This document shows positions 1 through 8,463 of a stretch of DNA of 21,053 nt, one piece after another. The number at the start of each line of letters is the position of its first letter. Position 1 is the stretch's first letter. The notes under the pieces were generated by a model. It had not been told where the DNA came from and searched no databases. It worked only from the letters and a program-made list of their open reading frames with translations. Origin of the DNA: an uncultured Lactobacillus sp. (GTDB lineage: Bacteria > Bacillota > Bacilli > Lactobacillales > Lactobacillaceae); contig CALYQE010000019.1 in the NCBI GenBank assembly GCA_945281075.1, positions 1-21,053 of the forward strand, written 5' to 3'. Both the position numbers and the translations under genes were made by a program.

Positions 1-55
1 ACCTTGATTCAATTCCTTCCATAATTATCCATGTTTATTTGTATCACTTTCAAAG

Positions 56-82
56 TTGAATTAGAATATTAACAAATATAAT
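56..82 (+). promoter_or_regulatory. Candidate promoter for pepF
   Basis: A perfect TATAAT (77-82) lies 15 bases after TTGAAT (56-61). The spacer is shorter than the usual 17, so the -35 may be off by one or two bases or weak. The first 149 bases of the window are very AT-rich, with T-runs around 91-112, and hold no reading frame that I can support. The leader from this promoter to the pepF ATG would be about 60 bases. Confidence 0.4.
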
Positions 83-149
83 TAATAATATCTTATTTTT
101 TTATTTTTTTCGTATAACCATTATTAAAACATAAAAAAGGAGATCTTTT

Positions 150-1955
150 ATGGCCATTCCTTCAAGAAAAGAAGTCCCTGAGGAACTTAAGTGGGACTTA
201 ACCCGCGTTTTTCAGTCCGATAACAACTGGGAAGCTTCCTATGCACAGGTAAAAAACGATATTCAAGATTTAGAAAAGTTAGAAGCAGACTTTACGAGTT
301 CTGCGCTACAACTGTATCAAGGCTTAACCCAAATTCTTGCTGTCGGTCGTAATTTGGAAAAAATATATGTTTATGCAACCATGTCCAGCGATGTTGACAC
401 GGGCAATGCTCATTATCTCGGCTATGTTGCCCAAGTTCAGGCGCTGGCCACTCAATTTGAAGCAGCCACTTCATTTATGGAGCCGGCAATTTTAAATATT
501 CCGGCAGAAACAATGACGCAATTTGAAGAAGAAGAGCCGCGTTTAAACGATTACCAGCACTTGCTTGCTCAGATCACGCGTAAGCGACCACACACCTTAT
601 CTGCACAAGAAGAAAAGCTGATTGCGGATGCTGGGGATGCGTTAGGCATTGCTGAAAGCACTTACAACGTCTTGACCAATTCAGATATGGAGTACGGCTA
701 TGTTGAAAACGAAGACGGCGAAATGGTCCAACTATCTGATGGCCTTTATTCTCTTCTCATTCAGTCGCAAAATCGTGCTGTTCGCAAAGACGCTTTTGAT
801 TCAATGTATGCCACCTACGGTCAATTTGAAAACAGTCTTGCATCAACTCTCTCTGGGGTGGTTAAAAAAAATAACTATCTGGCCAGAGTGCATCATTATG
901 ACTCAGCCTGCTCAGCAGCCTTAGACGAGAACAATGTTCCCAAGATTGTTTATGATACGTTAATCGGTGAGGTTGATCAGCACCTGAACCTTCTTCACAA
1001 GTACGTTCAGCTGCGCAAGGAGATTTTAAAGGTTGATGATCTGCAAATGTGGGATCTTTATGTTCCTCTAACCGGCAAACCATCTCTATCCTACACTTTT
1101 GAACAGGCAAAAGCAGAAGCCAAAAAAGCTTTGCAACCACTAGGTGAAGATTACCTAAAACAAGTCGATTACATTTTTGATAACCGCGTGATTGATGTGG
1201 TCGAATCTCAAAACAAGGCAACTGGTGCCTACTCCGGCGGTTCTTACGACACTGACGCCTATGAACTGCTTAATTGGGAAAATAATGTTGATTCACTTTA
1301 TACCCTTGTTCATGAAACTGGTCACTCTGTTCACAGCATGTATACCAGGCAGACGCAACCATATGTTTACGGTGACTATCCAATCTTTGTAGCCGAAATT
1401 GCCTCTACGACTAATGAGAATATTTTAACCGAATACTTTTTAGATCACATGACCGATCCCAAAACACGGGCGTTTGTTTTAAATTATTACCTTGACTCTT
1501 TCAAAGGCACCTTATTCAGACAAGCACAATTTGCCGAATTTGAACAATTTATTCATGAAATGGATGCTAAGGGCGAACCCTTAACCGCTGATCGTTTGAG
1601 TGCTGCCTATGGCGATCTTAATCAGCATTACTACGGCGATGCCGTCGAACCGGGGAGTGCAATTGCTACAGAATGGGCCCGCATTCCGCACTTTTACTAC
1701 AACTTTTACGTTTATCAATATGCTACTGGTTTTGCTGCGGCAACTGCTTTAGCCAACAATGTTGTTCATGGCAGTGCTGAGCAAAAAGAAGCTTACATCA
1801 ACTTCCTGAAGGCGGGCTCAAGCGACTATCCGGTAGAAATTATGAAGCGCGCTGGCGTTGACATGACCAAGCCCGATTACTTAGAAGAAGCTTTTGCTAC
1901 TTTCAAAAAACGCCTAGCCGAATTTAAAACAATTGTCGCTAACGACTTCAAGTAG
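150..1955 (+). CDS. pepF: Oligoendopeptidase F (M3 family zinc metallopeptidase)
   Basis: Cytoplasmic zinc endopeptidase that cuts short and medium peptides, in lactobacilli part of the use of imported peptides and possibly turnover of signal peptides. The 601-residue product has the usual PepF length (about 600). The N-terminal half is the helical PepF/M3 domain. The zinc site is HETGH at residues 388-392, with Glu389 as catalytic base and Glu416 (in VAEIAST) as the third ligand expected for the family. There is no signal peptide, which fits a cytosolic enzyme. The ATG at 150 is preceded by AAAAAAGGAGATC, an excellent ribosome binding site. The gene stands alone on the + strand and ends 46 bases before the start of the hairpin stem at 2002. 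Everything downstream is on the opposite strand. Identification is by recognisable family sequence and the complete zinc motif. Confidence 0.95.
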   Translation: MAIPSRKEVPEELKWDLTRVFQSDNNWEASYAQVKNDIQDLEKLEADFTSSALQLYQGLTQILAVGRNLEKIYVYATMSSDVDTGNAHYLGYVAQVQALATQFEAATSFMEPAILNIPAETMTQFEEEEPRLNDYQHLLAQITRKRPHTLSAQEEKLIADAGDALGIAESTYNVLTNSDMEYGYVENEDGEMVQLSDGLYSLLIQSQNRAVRKDAFDSMYATYGQFENSLASTLSGVVKKNNYLARVHHYDSACSAALDENNVPKIVYDTLIGEVDQHLNLLHKYVQLRKEILKVDDLQMWDLYVPLTGKPSLSYTFEQAKAEAKKALQPLGEDYLKQVDYIFDNRVIDVVESQNKATGAYSGGSYDTDAYELLNWENNVDSLYTLVHETGHSVHSMYTRQTQPYVYGDYPIFVAEIASTTNENILTEYFLDHMTDPKTRAFVLNYYLDSFKGTLFRQAQFAEFEQFIHEMDAKGEPLTADRLSAAYGDLNQHYYGDAVEPGSAIATEWARIPHFYYNFYVYQYATGFAAATALANNVVHGSAEQKEAYINFLKAGSSDYPVEIMKRAGVDMTKPDYLEEAFATFKKRLAEFKTIVANDFK

Positions 1956-1994
1956 TAGCTTTACCCGGCAGCGCATACTGCTTAACTATTCAAG

Positions 1995-2026
1995 AAAAAA
2001 GCCACTTCAGAATTGAAGTGGTTTTT
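1995..2026. terminator. Bidirectional rho-independent terminator between pepF and the dapE-like gene
   Basis: Perfect 8-bp stem CCACTTCA (2002-2009) / TGAAGTGG (2014-2021) with loop GAAT. It is flanked by AAAAAA on the left (1995-2000) and TTTTT on the right (2022-2026), so either strand gives a hairpin followed by a U-run. It can terminate pepF from the left and the amino-acid importer operon from the right. Confidence 0.9.
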
Positions 2027-2043
2027 GTTTTACTTAAGATTAA

Positions 2044-3186
2044 TTACTGATATTCACGCCAAAAGCGCAAGGCTAAGGCTTGATACAGCTTACAGCCTGC
2101 AAGATAATCAGCTAAAGCAATAAACTCGTTAGGCTGATGATCTGTCTCTCCAGCTGCTGGTCCCAAAATAATGATTGGGAAGTCACCTGCTAAGACATAT
2201 TCTGATGAGTCTGTTGCACCTGTTCCGGCAGCCAGTTCACAAGGACGACCAAGCTCATTAATGACCACCTCTTGAGCTAACAAAGCAAGCTTGGTGTTAG
2301 CTTGACTTGGCAACGAAACTTCAGGAAAACTGTATTTCAGTTCAAGTTCAGCGCCCTGTGCATTCAGCTCAACAACCAGCTGCTCTAGTTCTTGATAGAT
2401 TTGATCATTAGAATAAATTGGCGTTGTCCGAATATTACCCGCTAACCAGGCATGGTCAGGAACGGAATTAATTTGATCGCCACCTTCAATCTGGCTAATC
2501 ACATGCGTAAATGAACCAAGCACGGGATCTTTTTGATCGTGGCGATCCATAATTGCTTGCACTTTTTGAGCAAAAGCAATTAACGGCATGATCGCATTTT
2601 TTCCCTGCTCAGGAATTGAAGAGTGGACGCACTTGCCCTTTGACGTCACATAGTAATCAATTACGCCCTTATGGGTAACTTCAACATTAAAGTGCGACGG
2701 TTCACCCACAACCAGTCCATCCAAGTCGTCTGCATAGCCCGCCTTAACTAGCTGAGCTGCCCCGTATTCGCCGGTTTCCTCACCGACTGAGGCTAAAAGG
2801 CGAATTCGACCAGGTAATTCTTGTCCTTTTTCAAGTAAATCCAGCATTGCAACCACCATTGCCGCCAAACCGGATTTCATATCACTAGCACCGCGGCCAT
2901 ATAGGTTGCCATCTTTGATGGTCGCTGTAAAAGGAGGCGACTGCCAATTGTTTAAATCCCCGGCTGCTACAACGTCTTCATGTCCGGAAAAGCCTAATAG
3001 CGGCCCTTGATTTCCCATGGTGATGATCAGGTTGTCACGGTCAGGGGCATAAGTTAGACGCTCGATCTTTACCGGGTAGTCTTTGAATAAAGTAGTTAAA
3101 TAATCTGCCACTCGGCTTTCATGATCATTAGCTGAGTCAATTGCAATTAAATCAGCTAAAATTTTGATTGCACGTTTGTCATTCAC
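2044..3186 (-). CDS. ArgE/DapE/ACY1-family (M20) metallohydrolase
   Basis: Two-zinc M20 amidohydrolase that removes an acyl group from an amino acid or cuts a small peptide; often annotated succinyl-diaminopimelate desuccinylase (dapE), but the substrate cannot be read from sequence. With the start chosen here it is 380 residues. Visible metal residues are His69 and Asp71 (GHEDVV), Asp102 (GRGASDMKSG), the Glu136-Glu137 pair (VGEETGEYG), Glu162 (VGEPSHF) and a late His in ETDHQPNE, so the site looks complete. I chose GTG at 3186 because AGAGGGGG lies about 7 bases upstream; a TTG eight codons earlier (3210) is in frame but overlaps the preceding ATPase gene and has no ribosome binding site. 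It is the last gene of the amino-acid importer operon, 13 bases after the ATPase stop, which suggests it processes what that importer brings in. Confidence 0.85.
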   Translation of the reverse strand: MNDKRAIKILADLIAIDSANDHESRVADYLTTLFKDYPVKIERLTYAPDRDNLIITMGNQGPLLGFSGHEDVVAAGDLNNWQSPPFTATIKDGNLYGRGASDMKSGLAAMVVAMLDLLEKGQELPGRIRLLASVGEETGEYGAAQLVKAGYADDLDGLVVGEPSHFNVEVTHKGVIDYYVTSKGKCVHSSIPEQGKNAIMPLIAFAQKVQAIMDRHDQKDPVLGSFTHVISQIEGGDQINSVPDHAWLAGNIRTTPIYSNDQIYQELEQLVVELNAQGAELELKYSFPEVSLPSQANTKLALLAQEVVINELGRPCELAAGTGATDSSEYVLAGDFPIIILGPAAGETDHQPNEFIALADYLAGCKLYQALALRFWREYQ

Positions 3187-3199
3187 AAGTTTTCCCCCT

Positions 3200-3949
3200 C
3201 TACGCTTCAAGTACCTTAGCTAAAAAGTCCTGCGCACGTTTAGTCTTAGGCTGAGTGAAAAATTCCTGTGGCGACGTCTTTTCTTGAATGTAACCATCAG
3301 CCATGAACCAGATCTCATCAGCCACGCTCTTGGCAAAACCCATTTCATGCGTAACTACGACCATCGTCATCCCCCGTTGGGCCAAATCCTGCATAACTTT
3401 TAGCACTTCACCAACCATTTCGGGGTCAAGCGCAGAAGTCGGTTCGTCAAAAAGCATTACTTCGGGATCCATTGCCAAAGCACGGGCAATGGCAACCCGT
3501 TGCTGCTGGCCGCCAGACAAACTAGCAGGAAAGGCTTCGGCCTTATCTTCCAAACCAACTTGACGCAGCAGTTCAGCCGCGTTAGCAGCTGCCTCTTCAT
3601 CGCTTTGGTTCTTGACTTTCATTGGAGCAAGCTTAATGTTTTCAATGATGTTCATGTGTGGAAACAAGTTGAACTGCTGAAATACCATGCCCATTTTTTC
3701 TCGTAGTTGATCAAGCTGATCTTCCTTTAAACTGGTCAAGTCTTGGTTTTCAAACAGCACTTTGCCCGAAGTTGGCTGGTCTAACATGTTAAGGCAGCGC
3801 AGAAAGGTACTCTTGCCGGCTCCTGATGGGCCGACTAAGCAAATCACCTGACCGTCTTTAACCTCGGCATTAATATCCTTTAAAACTTCATTATTGCCAA
3901 ACAACTTTTTTAAATGTTCAACTTTAATAACTGGTTCTTTCTTAGTCAT
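3200..3949 (-). CDS. Amino-acid ABC transporter ATP-binding protein (GlnQ type)
   Basis: ATPase of a polar amino-acid uptake system, working at the inner face of the membrane with the fused permease encoded just upstream. The 249 residues carry all ABC motifs: Walker A GPSGAGKS at 40-47, Q-loop at FQQFNLF (90-96), signature LSGGQQQR at 144-151, Walker B VMLFDEP from about 165, and the switch His201 in VVTHE. Length and motif spelling fit the GlnQ/HisP/ArtP subgroup closely. The ATG overlaps the 3' end of the permease gene by 8 bases, a sign of translational coupling. No feature identifies the transported amino acid. Confidence 0.93.
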   Translation of the reverse strand: MTKKEPVIKVEHLKKLFGNNEVLKDINAEVKDGQVICLVGPSGAGKSTFLRCLNMLDQPTSGKVLFENQDLTSLKEDQLDQLREKMGMVFQQFNLFPHMNIIENIKLAPMKVKNQSDEEAAANAAELLRQVGLEDKAEAFPASLSGGQQQRVAIARALAMDPEVMLFDEPTSALDPEMVGEVLKVMQDLAQRGMTMVVVTHEMGFAKSVADEIWFMADGYIQEKTSPQEFFTQPKTKRAQDFLAKVLEA

Positions 3950-5438
3950 GGTTCATTTTCCTTTCAAAAACCTTCATCAAGCTGGACAAGCCAAAGGTAA
4001 TGATGAAATATAAGATCATTGTAATCACTAAAGGCATGACACCACGATAAGTGTCAGCTTGCACAATTCTTGATTGGTAAATCAGGTCTTTTACCCCAAT
4101 TACCGAAACAATCGAACTTTCTTTAATCAATGAAACAAATTCATTACCAAGTGCTGGCCAAATGTTCTTCATTGCCTGTGGCATAATGACGTAGCGCATC
4201 GTGGCAAAACGCGAAAGTCCTAAAGACCGCGATGCTTCCGTTTGCCCCACGGCAATTGAGTTGATTCCCGAACGGATTACCTCGGCCACATAGGCCGCTG
4301 AGTTAAGCGAAACTGCAATAATTCCGGATAACATGGCAGGGATATTGATAATCAGGCCTAGACCAAAATAAATAAACAATAACTGAACCATCAAAGGCGT
4401 CCCGCGAACAAATTCAATATAAGCCGTTGCTACTGTATGCGCAACTTGGTTGTGACTTAAGCGCATTAAAGCCAAAATAGCGCCTAACAAGAAACCAAAG
4501 ACTACGGAAATGGCTGAGATAAAGAGCGTGTAGCCAACCCCAGCAATGAAAAAGTCTTTATAAGCCCACATTGAGTTGCTTACTTTTGCTTCCTTTTTCG
4601 ATTTGCCACCGGCTAAGTATTTCCCGGCCTTTGGCAAGTACACCTGATTGATTAAGTCTTGCTTTTTAATTGCAGCAATTGACTTATTAGCAGCTTTAAC
4701 TAAACTCGTGGCACCCTTATGAAAGGCTACGGCTGAACCGTCGGAAGTGATTTTAAAGCCCGATGGAATGGCAATGATGCCATCCGTATTTTTCGCAAAT
4801 GCCGCAGAAGTGGCGGTATCAACGGCAACAGCATCAAACTTATTAGTCTTTAAAGCTAAAACTAGGTCAGTGGTTTTATCCATTGTCTTGAGTTTGGCCT
4901 TTTTCGCCTGTTCCTTAATCAGATTGGCTTGCAGACTACCGGTTTGCGCACCAATTGTTTTACCATTAAGCGAACGATAATCATGGTATTTGTCTTTGTC
5001 TGCCTTTCTGATTAGCAAAGCTTGACCACTCCGGTAATAAGCGTCACTGAAGTCAACGCTTTGGGCTCTTTTGGGGGTAGCTGTCATTCCGGAAATAACC
5101 ATGTCGATTTTCCCGGTTTCCAGAGCCACTAATAAGGAGTCGAAGTCCATGGTTTTGACAACCAGTTTAACTCCCAGATCATGCGCAATTTTATGACCAA
5201 CCTCAACATCCATTCCTACTATCTTCGATTTGCCATTAATATTTTGCACAAATTCATAAGGAGGAAAATCCGGGCTAGTTCCCATGACTATTTCACCCTT
5301 ATCTTTAACTTTTTTCAGGTAGTGATCCGTTGCCTTAGAAGCTGATGCATCATCTGCGGCACTAGCTTTTTGCGGCATTAGGGTCAGCAGCAGCAAGACT
5401 GCAATCAGCGATTCAAGCCATTTCCACGCCTTTTTCAT
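3942..5438 (-). CDS. Fused substrate-binding protein and permease of an amino-acid ABC importer (GlnP type)
   Basis: Membrane protein combining the extracellular binding domain and the channel of a polar amino-acid importer. Residues 1-27 form a signal sequence or first membrane anchor (KKAWKW, then a leucine-rich core ending in KASA). Residues about 45-275 are one SBP_bac_3 domain, seen in [28 protein letters not shown] and IGAQTGSLQ. Residues about 295-495 are a HisM/GlnM-type permease with several hydrophobic segments and an EAA loop ([20 protein letters not shown]). Fusion of binding domain to permease is known for Gram-positive GlnP proteins; here there is a single binding domain, while lactococcal GlnP has two. 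The ATG follows GGAGGAAAAGTT. The substrate (glutamine, glutamate, arginine or another) is not determined. Confidence 0.92.
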   Translation of the reverse strand: MKKAWKWLESLIAVLLLLTLMPQKASAADDASASKATDHYLKKVKDKGEIVMGTSPDFPPYEFVQNINGKSKIVGMDVEVGHKIAHDLGVKLVVKTMDFDSLLVALETGKIDMVISGMTATPKRAQSVDFSDAYYRSGQALLIRKADKDKYHDYRSLNGKTIGAQTGSLQANLIKEQAKKAKLKTMDKTTDLVLALKTNKFDAVAVDTATSAAFAKNTDGIIAIPSGFKITSDGSAVAFHKGATSLVKAANKSIAAIKKQDLINQVYLPKAGKYLAGGKSKKEAKVSNSMWAYKDFFIAGVGYTLFISAISVVFGFLLGAILALMRLSHNQVAHTVATAYIEFVRGTPLMVQLLFIYFGLGLIINIPAMLSGIIAVSLNSAAYVAEVIRSGINSIAVGQTEASRSLGLSRFATMRYVIMPQAMKNIWPALGNEFVSLIKESSIVSVIGVKDLIYQSRIVQADTYRGVMPLVITMILYFIITFGLSSLMKVFERKMNHD

Positions 5439-5474
5439 AACTTTTCCTCCATAAAATTTAGTGTATTAATAGCA

Positions 5475-5503
5475 ATTATAATAATATAAATATTAAATTA
5501 CAA
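5475..5503 (-). promoter_or_regulatory. Promoter of the amino-acid importer operon
   Basis: On the - strand, TTGTAA (5498-5503) is separated by exactly 17 bases from a perfect TATAAT (5475-5480). The ATG of the fused permease gene is 36 bases after the -10. The -35 lies inside the palindrome at 5495-5511. Confidence 0.7.
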
Positions 5504-5511
5504 TGTAATTT
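5495..5511. promoter_or_regulatory. Perfect 17-bp palindrome over the -35, candidate operator
   Basis: AAATTACAATGTAATTT reads as two 8-base arms around one central base with no mismatch. It covers the whole -35 hexamer of the amino-acid importer promoter, the expected place for a repressor. It does not match the CodY or ArgR consensus that I know; the regulator is unknown. Confidence 0.45.
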
Positions 5512-5548
5512 TTATATTATTTTCTCATTTTTCAGATTTGTTCAAAAC

Positions 5549-5595
5549 AAAAATGCTCTGCCTGTAATTTCAAAATACAAGGCCAGAGCATTTTT
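5549..5595 (-). terminator. Rho-independent terminator of the lactate oxidase gene
   Basis: AAAATGCTCTG (5550-5560) pairs with CAGAGCATTTT (5584-5594) around a loop of about 23 bases. On the - strand the hairpin begins about 10 bases after the oxidase stop codon and is followed by a T-rich tract (TTTTTGTTTTG). Confidence 0.8.
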
Positions 5596-5604
5596 TATTC
5601 TGTT

Positions 5605-6834
5605 TTATCTTTGTGAAGCACCAGTAGCAGTATCCGTATCTGCTTCTTGCAACTGATTTTCAGCAGTTACTGGATACGGAACTATTCTGGACGGATCGGT
5701 GTTTGAACGCAAATTGTCGGCAGTGTAATCAAAATGCGTAAGCTTAGCATGTTTAATGTCGGCAACCGTCTTGCAGCCGGTTAATTGCATATCAATTAAG
5801 AGCTCTTTATTTAACTGTTCAATTACTGACTGAACGCCCTTCGCACCACCAAGTGCGAGGCCATAGAGATAAGGGCGTCCAATTCCCACCAGGTCCGCAC
5901 CAAGTGCTAATGCCTTAAAGACATGCGAACCGCGGCGAACTCCGGAATCAAAGATTAACGGTACCCGGTGATTGACTGCCTTAGCAATTTCAGGCAAAAC
6001 GTCAATTGTTGCAGGACCGCTATCAACTTCACGACCACCATGGTTAGTGACGTAAACGCCATCAGCACCTGCACCTATTGCTAAGTAAGCATCTTCAGCG
6101 CAAGATATTCCTTTAACAAAAACAGGCAAACCGGAAATTTCCTTAATGCGCTGCACATCTGCTGGACCAATCTTTTGTGCGGAAGAAGCATACATTTGCG
6201 CAACCGTTTGTCCTTCGCCTTTACCGCCTTGATAACGTGTAAAGAAGTCTAGTGGAACCGGATAAGCAAATTTTGTTCTCAAGTTTGCTTCACGAAAACC
6301 GGAAACTAGTGCATCAATGGTTAAAAAGATCCCTTGATAGCCAGCTTTTTTGACTGCTGTCAAAACCATTTCGTTGAAATCCCAGTCCTTACTCAAATAG
6401 AGCTGGAAAAAGCGCGGTGCCCCAGGTGCTGCCTTGGCGATCTCTTCAACGCTCTTATTGGCATAGGTACTGGATGAAAAGAGCGCGCCTGCTGCTTGTG
6501 CACCCTTTTGCGTAGCTACTTCTGCGTCTTTGTGGGCAATCCCATGGCAGGCAATTGGCGCAATCATAACGGGCGTCTTTAGTTTCAAGCCCATAAATTC
6601 TGTTTCCAAACTAGGATTGTCCATGTCCGTTAATGCCCGTGGGACAATTTGGAAATGATTAAAGGCAGTTGTGTTATTACGCCAGGTCCATTCATTTTCT
6701 GAGCCAGAAGCAATATAATAATATGCTCCTTCTGGCATTACTTCTTTTGCACGTTCCTCAAGTTCATCAAGGTTAATCATGCTAATTTCTTTATCGCAAT
6801 CACTTTGCGGAAAACCATTATAATACGATGTCAT
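5605..6834 (-). CDS. lox: L-lactate oxidase (FMN-dependent alpha-hydroxy-acid oxidase)
   Basis: Cytoplasmic flavoenzyme that oxidises L-lactate to pyruvate with O2, releasing H2O2. The 409-residue protein is a full TIM-barrel alpha-hydroxy-acid oxidase. Its active-site residues fall at the same numbers as in Aerococcus lactate oxidase: Tyr40, Ala95, Tyr146, Asp174, Arg181, Tyr191, Tyr215, Lys241, His265 (in TNHGGRE) and Arg268. Ala95 is typical of the oxidase rather than of glycolate oxidases, which have bulkier residues there. A hydrophilic tail of about 35 residues after the barrel (from FDYTADNLRSN) is longer than the Aerococcus enzyme and has no visible motif. The ATG at 6834 has the ribosome binding site AGAAGGAGT. 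The gene is transcribed alone, between its own promoter and terminator. A related 2-hydroxy acid as true substrate cannot be excluded. Confidence 0.9.
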   Translation of the reverse strand: MTSYYNGFPQSDCDKEISMINLDELEERAKEVMPEGAYYYIASGSENEWTWRNNTTAFNHFQIVPRALTDMDNPSLETEFMGLKLKTPVMIAPIACHGIAHKDAEVATQKGAQAAGALFSSSTYANKSVEEIAKAAPGAPRFFQLYLSKDWDFNEMVLTAVKKAGYQGIFLTIDALVSGFREANLRTKFAYPVPLDFFTRYQGGKGEGQTVAQMYASSAQKIGPADVQRIKEISGLPVFVKGISCAEDAYLAIGAGADGVYVTNHGGREVDSGPATIDVLPEIAKAVNHRVPLIFDSGVRRGSHVFKALALGADLVGIGRPYLYGLALGGAKGVQSVIEQLNKELLIDMQLTGCKTVADIKHAKLTHFDYTADNLRSNTDPSRIVPYPVTAENQLQEADTDTATGASQR

Positions 6835-6846
6835 TAAAAAGACTCC

Positions 6847-6864
6847 TTCTGTCTTGATACAGAA
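6847..6864 (-). promoter_or_regulatory. Inverted repeat in the lactate oxidase leader, next to the ribosome binding site
   Basis: TTCTGT (6847-6852) and ACAGAA (6859-6864) form a 6-bp stem with a 6-base loop. On the mRNA the 3' arm runs straight into the Shine-Dalgarno (ACAGAAGGAGT), so the hairpin would cover its first bases. It may be a translational control element or a protein-binding site just after the transcription start. Confidence 0.35.
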
Positions 6865-6877
6865 TACTTACATCATT

Positions 6878-6906
6878 ATTATAGCTAAAAGCGTCGCCAA
6901 TGTTTA
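6878..6906 (-). promoter_or_regulatory. Promoter of the lactate oxidase gene
   Basis: On the - strand TAAACA (6901-6906) lies 17 bases before a perfect TATAAT (6878-6883). The start codon is 43 bases after the -10, leaving a leader of about 35 bases with one small hairpin. Confidence 0.6.
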
Positions 6907-6950
6907 GGGATATTAAAAAAGAAATAATCGTTTTTGTTAAAACTTGACCC

Positions 6951-6977
6951 AAAAAAAGAAATCGCCTAACCGATTTC
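6951..6977 (-). terminator. Rho-independent terminator of the metal importer operon
   Basis: Perfect 7-bp stem GAAATCG (6958-6964) / CGATTTC (6971-6977), loop of 6. On the - strand it is followed by seven Ts (6951-6957). It lies 15 bases beyond the permease stop codon. Confidence 0.85.
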
Positions 6978-6992
6978 CTTTAATCGCGCTTT

Positions 6993-7790
6993 TTATAAAG
7001 AACGCTTAATTACATGTGTAAAGTAAGTGATCAGATAAATCGCCACTTCAATTACCGCAATAAAAAATGTCACGGGTAAATTGGTCAAGAAGCCTAGGTA
7101 CAAACCCAGCCACACGCCGATTAGCGCAAAGAAAATTGACCACGCGATCATTGCCCCGATCGTCTTGCCCAGATAATTTGCCGTTGCAGGTGGCAAAGTG
7201 AGCAAAATAAAAACTAGCAAAGAGCCGACAATTTGTGCACCAATTGAAACCGACATCGCTAAAGCAATCAAAAATATTAGGCTAACCCAACCGGATTTAA
7301 CGCCATGGGCCAATGCCCCAATATGATCAAAGGAGTCAAAGTTGAGCGCCTTTTGAATGCTAAAGATCATCAGCAAAACAATGACTGACAGCAAGACCAG
7401 CTGAACTACGCCCTGCTTGTCAACACCGATAATGCTGCCAAACAAAATGTTGGTTGCATAATTGCTGTTAACCCCTGAGATCGCTAAAAATAAGACTCCA
7501 AGTCCGGTAAAGAGTGCCGAAATCGCACTAATCGAGGATTCTTTTTGCTCACTATGCAGCGACAGTTCACCTACGCTGATTGAACCAAGCAAAGTAAACA
7601 GCAGCATGCCCCAAAGTGAGCCAATTCCAAGCCAAACCGCAAAAGCGGCACCGGCAAAGCCAATTTCGGACAATGTATGAGCTAAAAAGCTAAAGTTGCG
7701 CGCAACAACGTAAACTCCCACAGTTCCACAGGTAATTGCGATAAAAGTGCTGGCTAAGAAAGCATTGCGCATAAAATCATAAGCAAACAT
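6993..7790 (-). CDS. Metal ABC transporter permease (ZnuB/TroC/MntB family)
   Basis: Membrane channel of a divalent-metal importer (zinc or manganese family). The 265 residues form about seven to eight hydrophobic segments and carry the family signatures near the N terminus (FLASTFIAITCGTVGVYVV, then LAHTLSEIGFAGAA) and the central loop before GVKSGWVSLIF. Length is normal for the family (about 260-285). The ATG overlaps the ATPase stop codon by one base (TAATG), so translation is coupled. It is the last gene of a four-gene operon that starts at the binding lipoprotein. No residue separates zinc from manganese transport here. Confidence 0.92.
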   Translation of the reverse strand: MFAYDFMRNAFLASTFIAITCGTVGVYVVARNFSFLAHTLSEIGFAGAAFAVWLGIGSLWGMLLFTLLGSISVGELSLHSEQKESSISAISALFTGLGVLFLAISGVNSNYATNILFGSIIGVDKQGVVQLVLLSVIVLLMIFSIQKALNFDSFDHIGALAHGVKSGWVSLIFLIALAMSVSIGAQIVGSLLVFILLTLPPATANYLGKTIGAMIAWSIFFALIGVWLGLYLGFLTNLPVTFFIAVIEVAIYLITYFTHVIKRSL

Positions 7791-8443
7791 TACTCATATT
7801 CCTCCTTGAAGTCAGCCATTCTACCCTGGGCAATTTGTTGATGATTTAAATAAAGATAGTTTTGCATATACTTCGTTGCCAGCGGAACATCATGCGTTAC
7901 AAATAGCACCGTGATGTTGTGCTTTTCATTTAAATGTTCAATTAACTGCATTAATTCTTCTTTAGCCATTGGGTCTAAACTAGCAGTTGCTTCATCCAAA
8001 ATAATGACATTTGGATTATCAAGCAGCGCTTGCGCCAAATAAGCACGTTGCTTTTGACCACCTGAAGCCTCCCCCATCCGCGTATTGCGAATATCATAAA
8101 GATTGGTTTCTTTTAGCTGCTTATTAATGATATCTTTTACTTTTTTAGACTTGATTAAGGGCGCATTCAAGCCGGTAAAAGCTGCAATTGATAAAGGATA
8201 CTCAGCATCAAGATTGCGAAACTGTGGCACATAGCCAAGCCGTACGTCAGCTGCGAACTTAAATGAGCCAGCAGTAGGCGGGAACATTTTCATCAAAATG
8301 TTGATCAAGGTCGTCTTCCCTGTGCCATTTGGGCCTAAGAGTGCGGTCATTGACCCTTCTTCAAGTTTGAAATTCAAGTCTTTAAAGACGGTCTTTTTGT
8401 CAAATCTCATTGTGAGATTGTTTACATTTAATATCTCAGACAA
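7790..8443 (-). CDS. Metal ABC transporter ATP-binding protein (ZnuC type)
   Basis: ATPase powering the metal importer. In 217 residues it has Walker A GPNGTGKT (37-44), signature ASGGQKQR (126-133), Walker B VIILDEA (146-152) and switch His184 in FVTHD. It is at the short end of the family (about 215-250) but no motif is lost. The start is a TTG codon at 8443, supported by AAGGAG about 6 bases upstream; no ATG in a good position competes. It lies 20 bases after the amidase stop, so amidase and transporter genes share one transcript. It overlaps the permease gene by one base. Confidence 0.92.
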   Translation of the reverse strand: MSEILNVNNLTMRFDKKTVFKDLNFKLEEGSMTALLGPNGTGKTTLINILMKMFPPTAGSFKFAADVRLGYVPQFRNLDAEYPLSIAAFTGLNAPLIKSKKVKDIINKQLKETNLYDIRNTRMGEASGGQKQRAYLAQALLDNPNVIILDEATASLDPMAKEELMQLIEHLNEKHNITVLFVTHDVPLATKYMQNYLYLNHQQIAQGRMADFKEEYE

Positions 8444-8463
8444 CTTGCACTCCTTAATCGCTT

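Noticed and set aside
862..1221. 119-residue - strand frame opposite pepF
   Set aside because: It lies wholly inside pepF, whose zinc motif and length are complete; composition (many Cys, His, Arg) is that of an antisense shadow.
1995..2026. Small hairpin after pepF considered as a repeat or small RNA
   Set aside because: The perfect stem with A-run and T-run on either side is fully explained as a bidirectional terminator of two convergent units.
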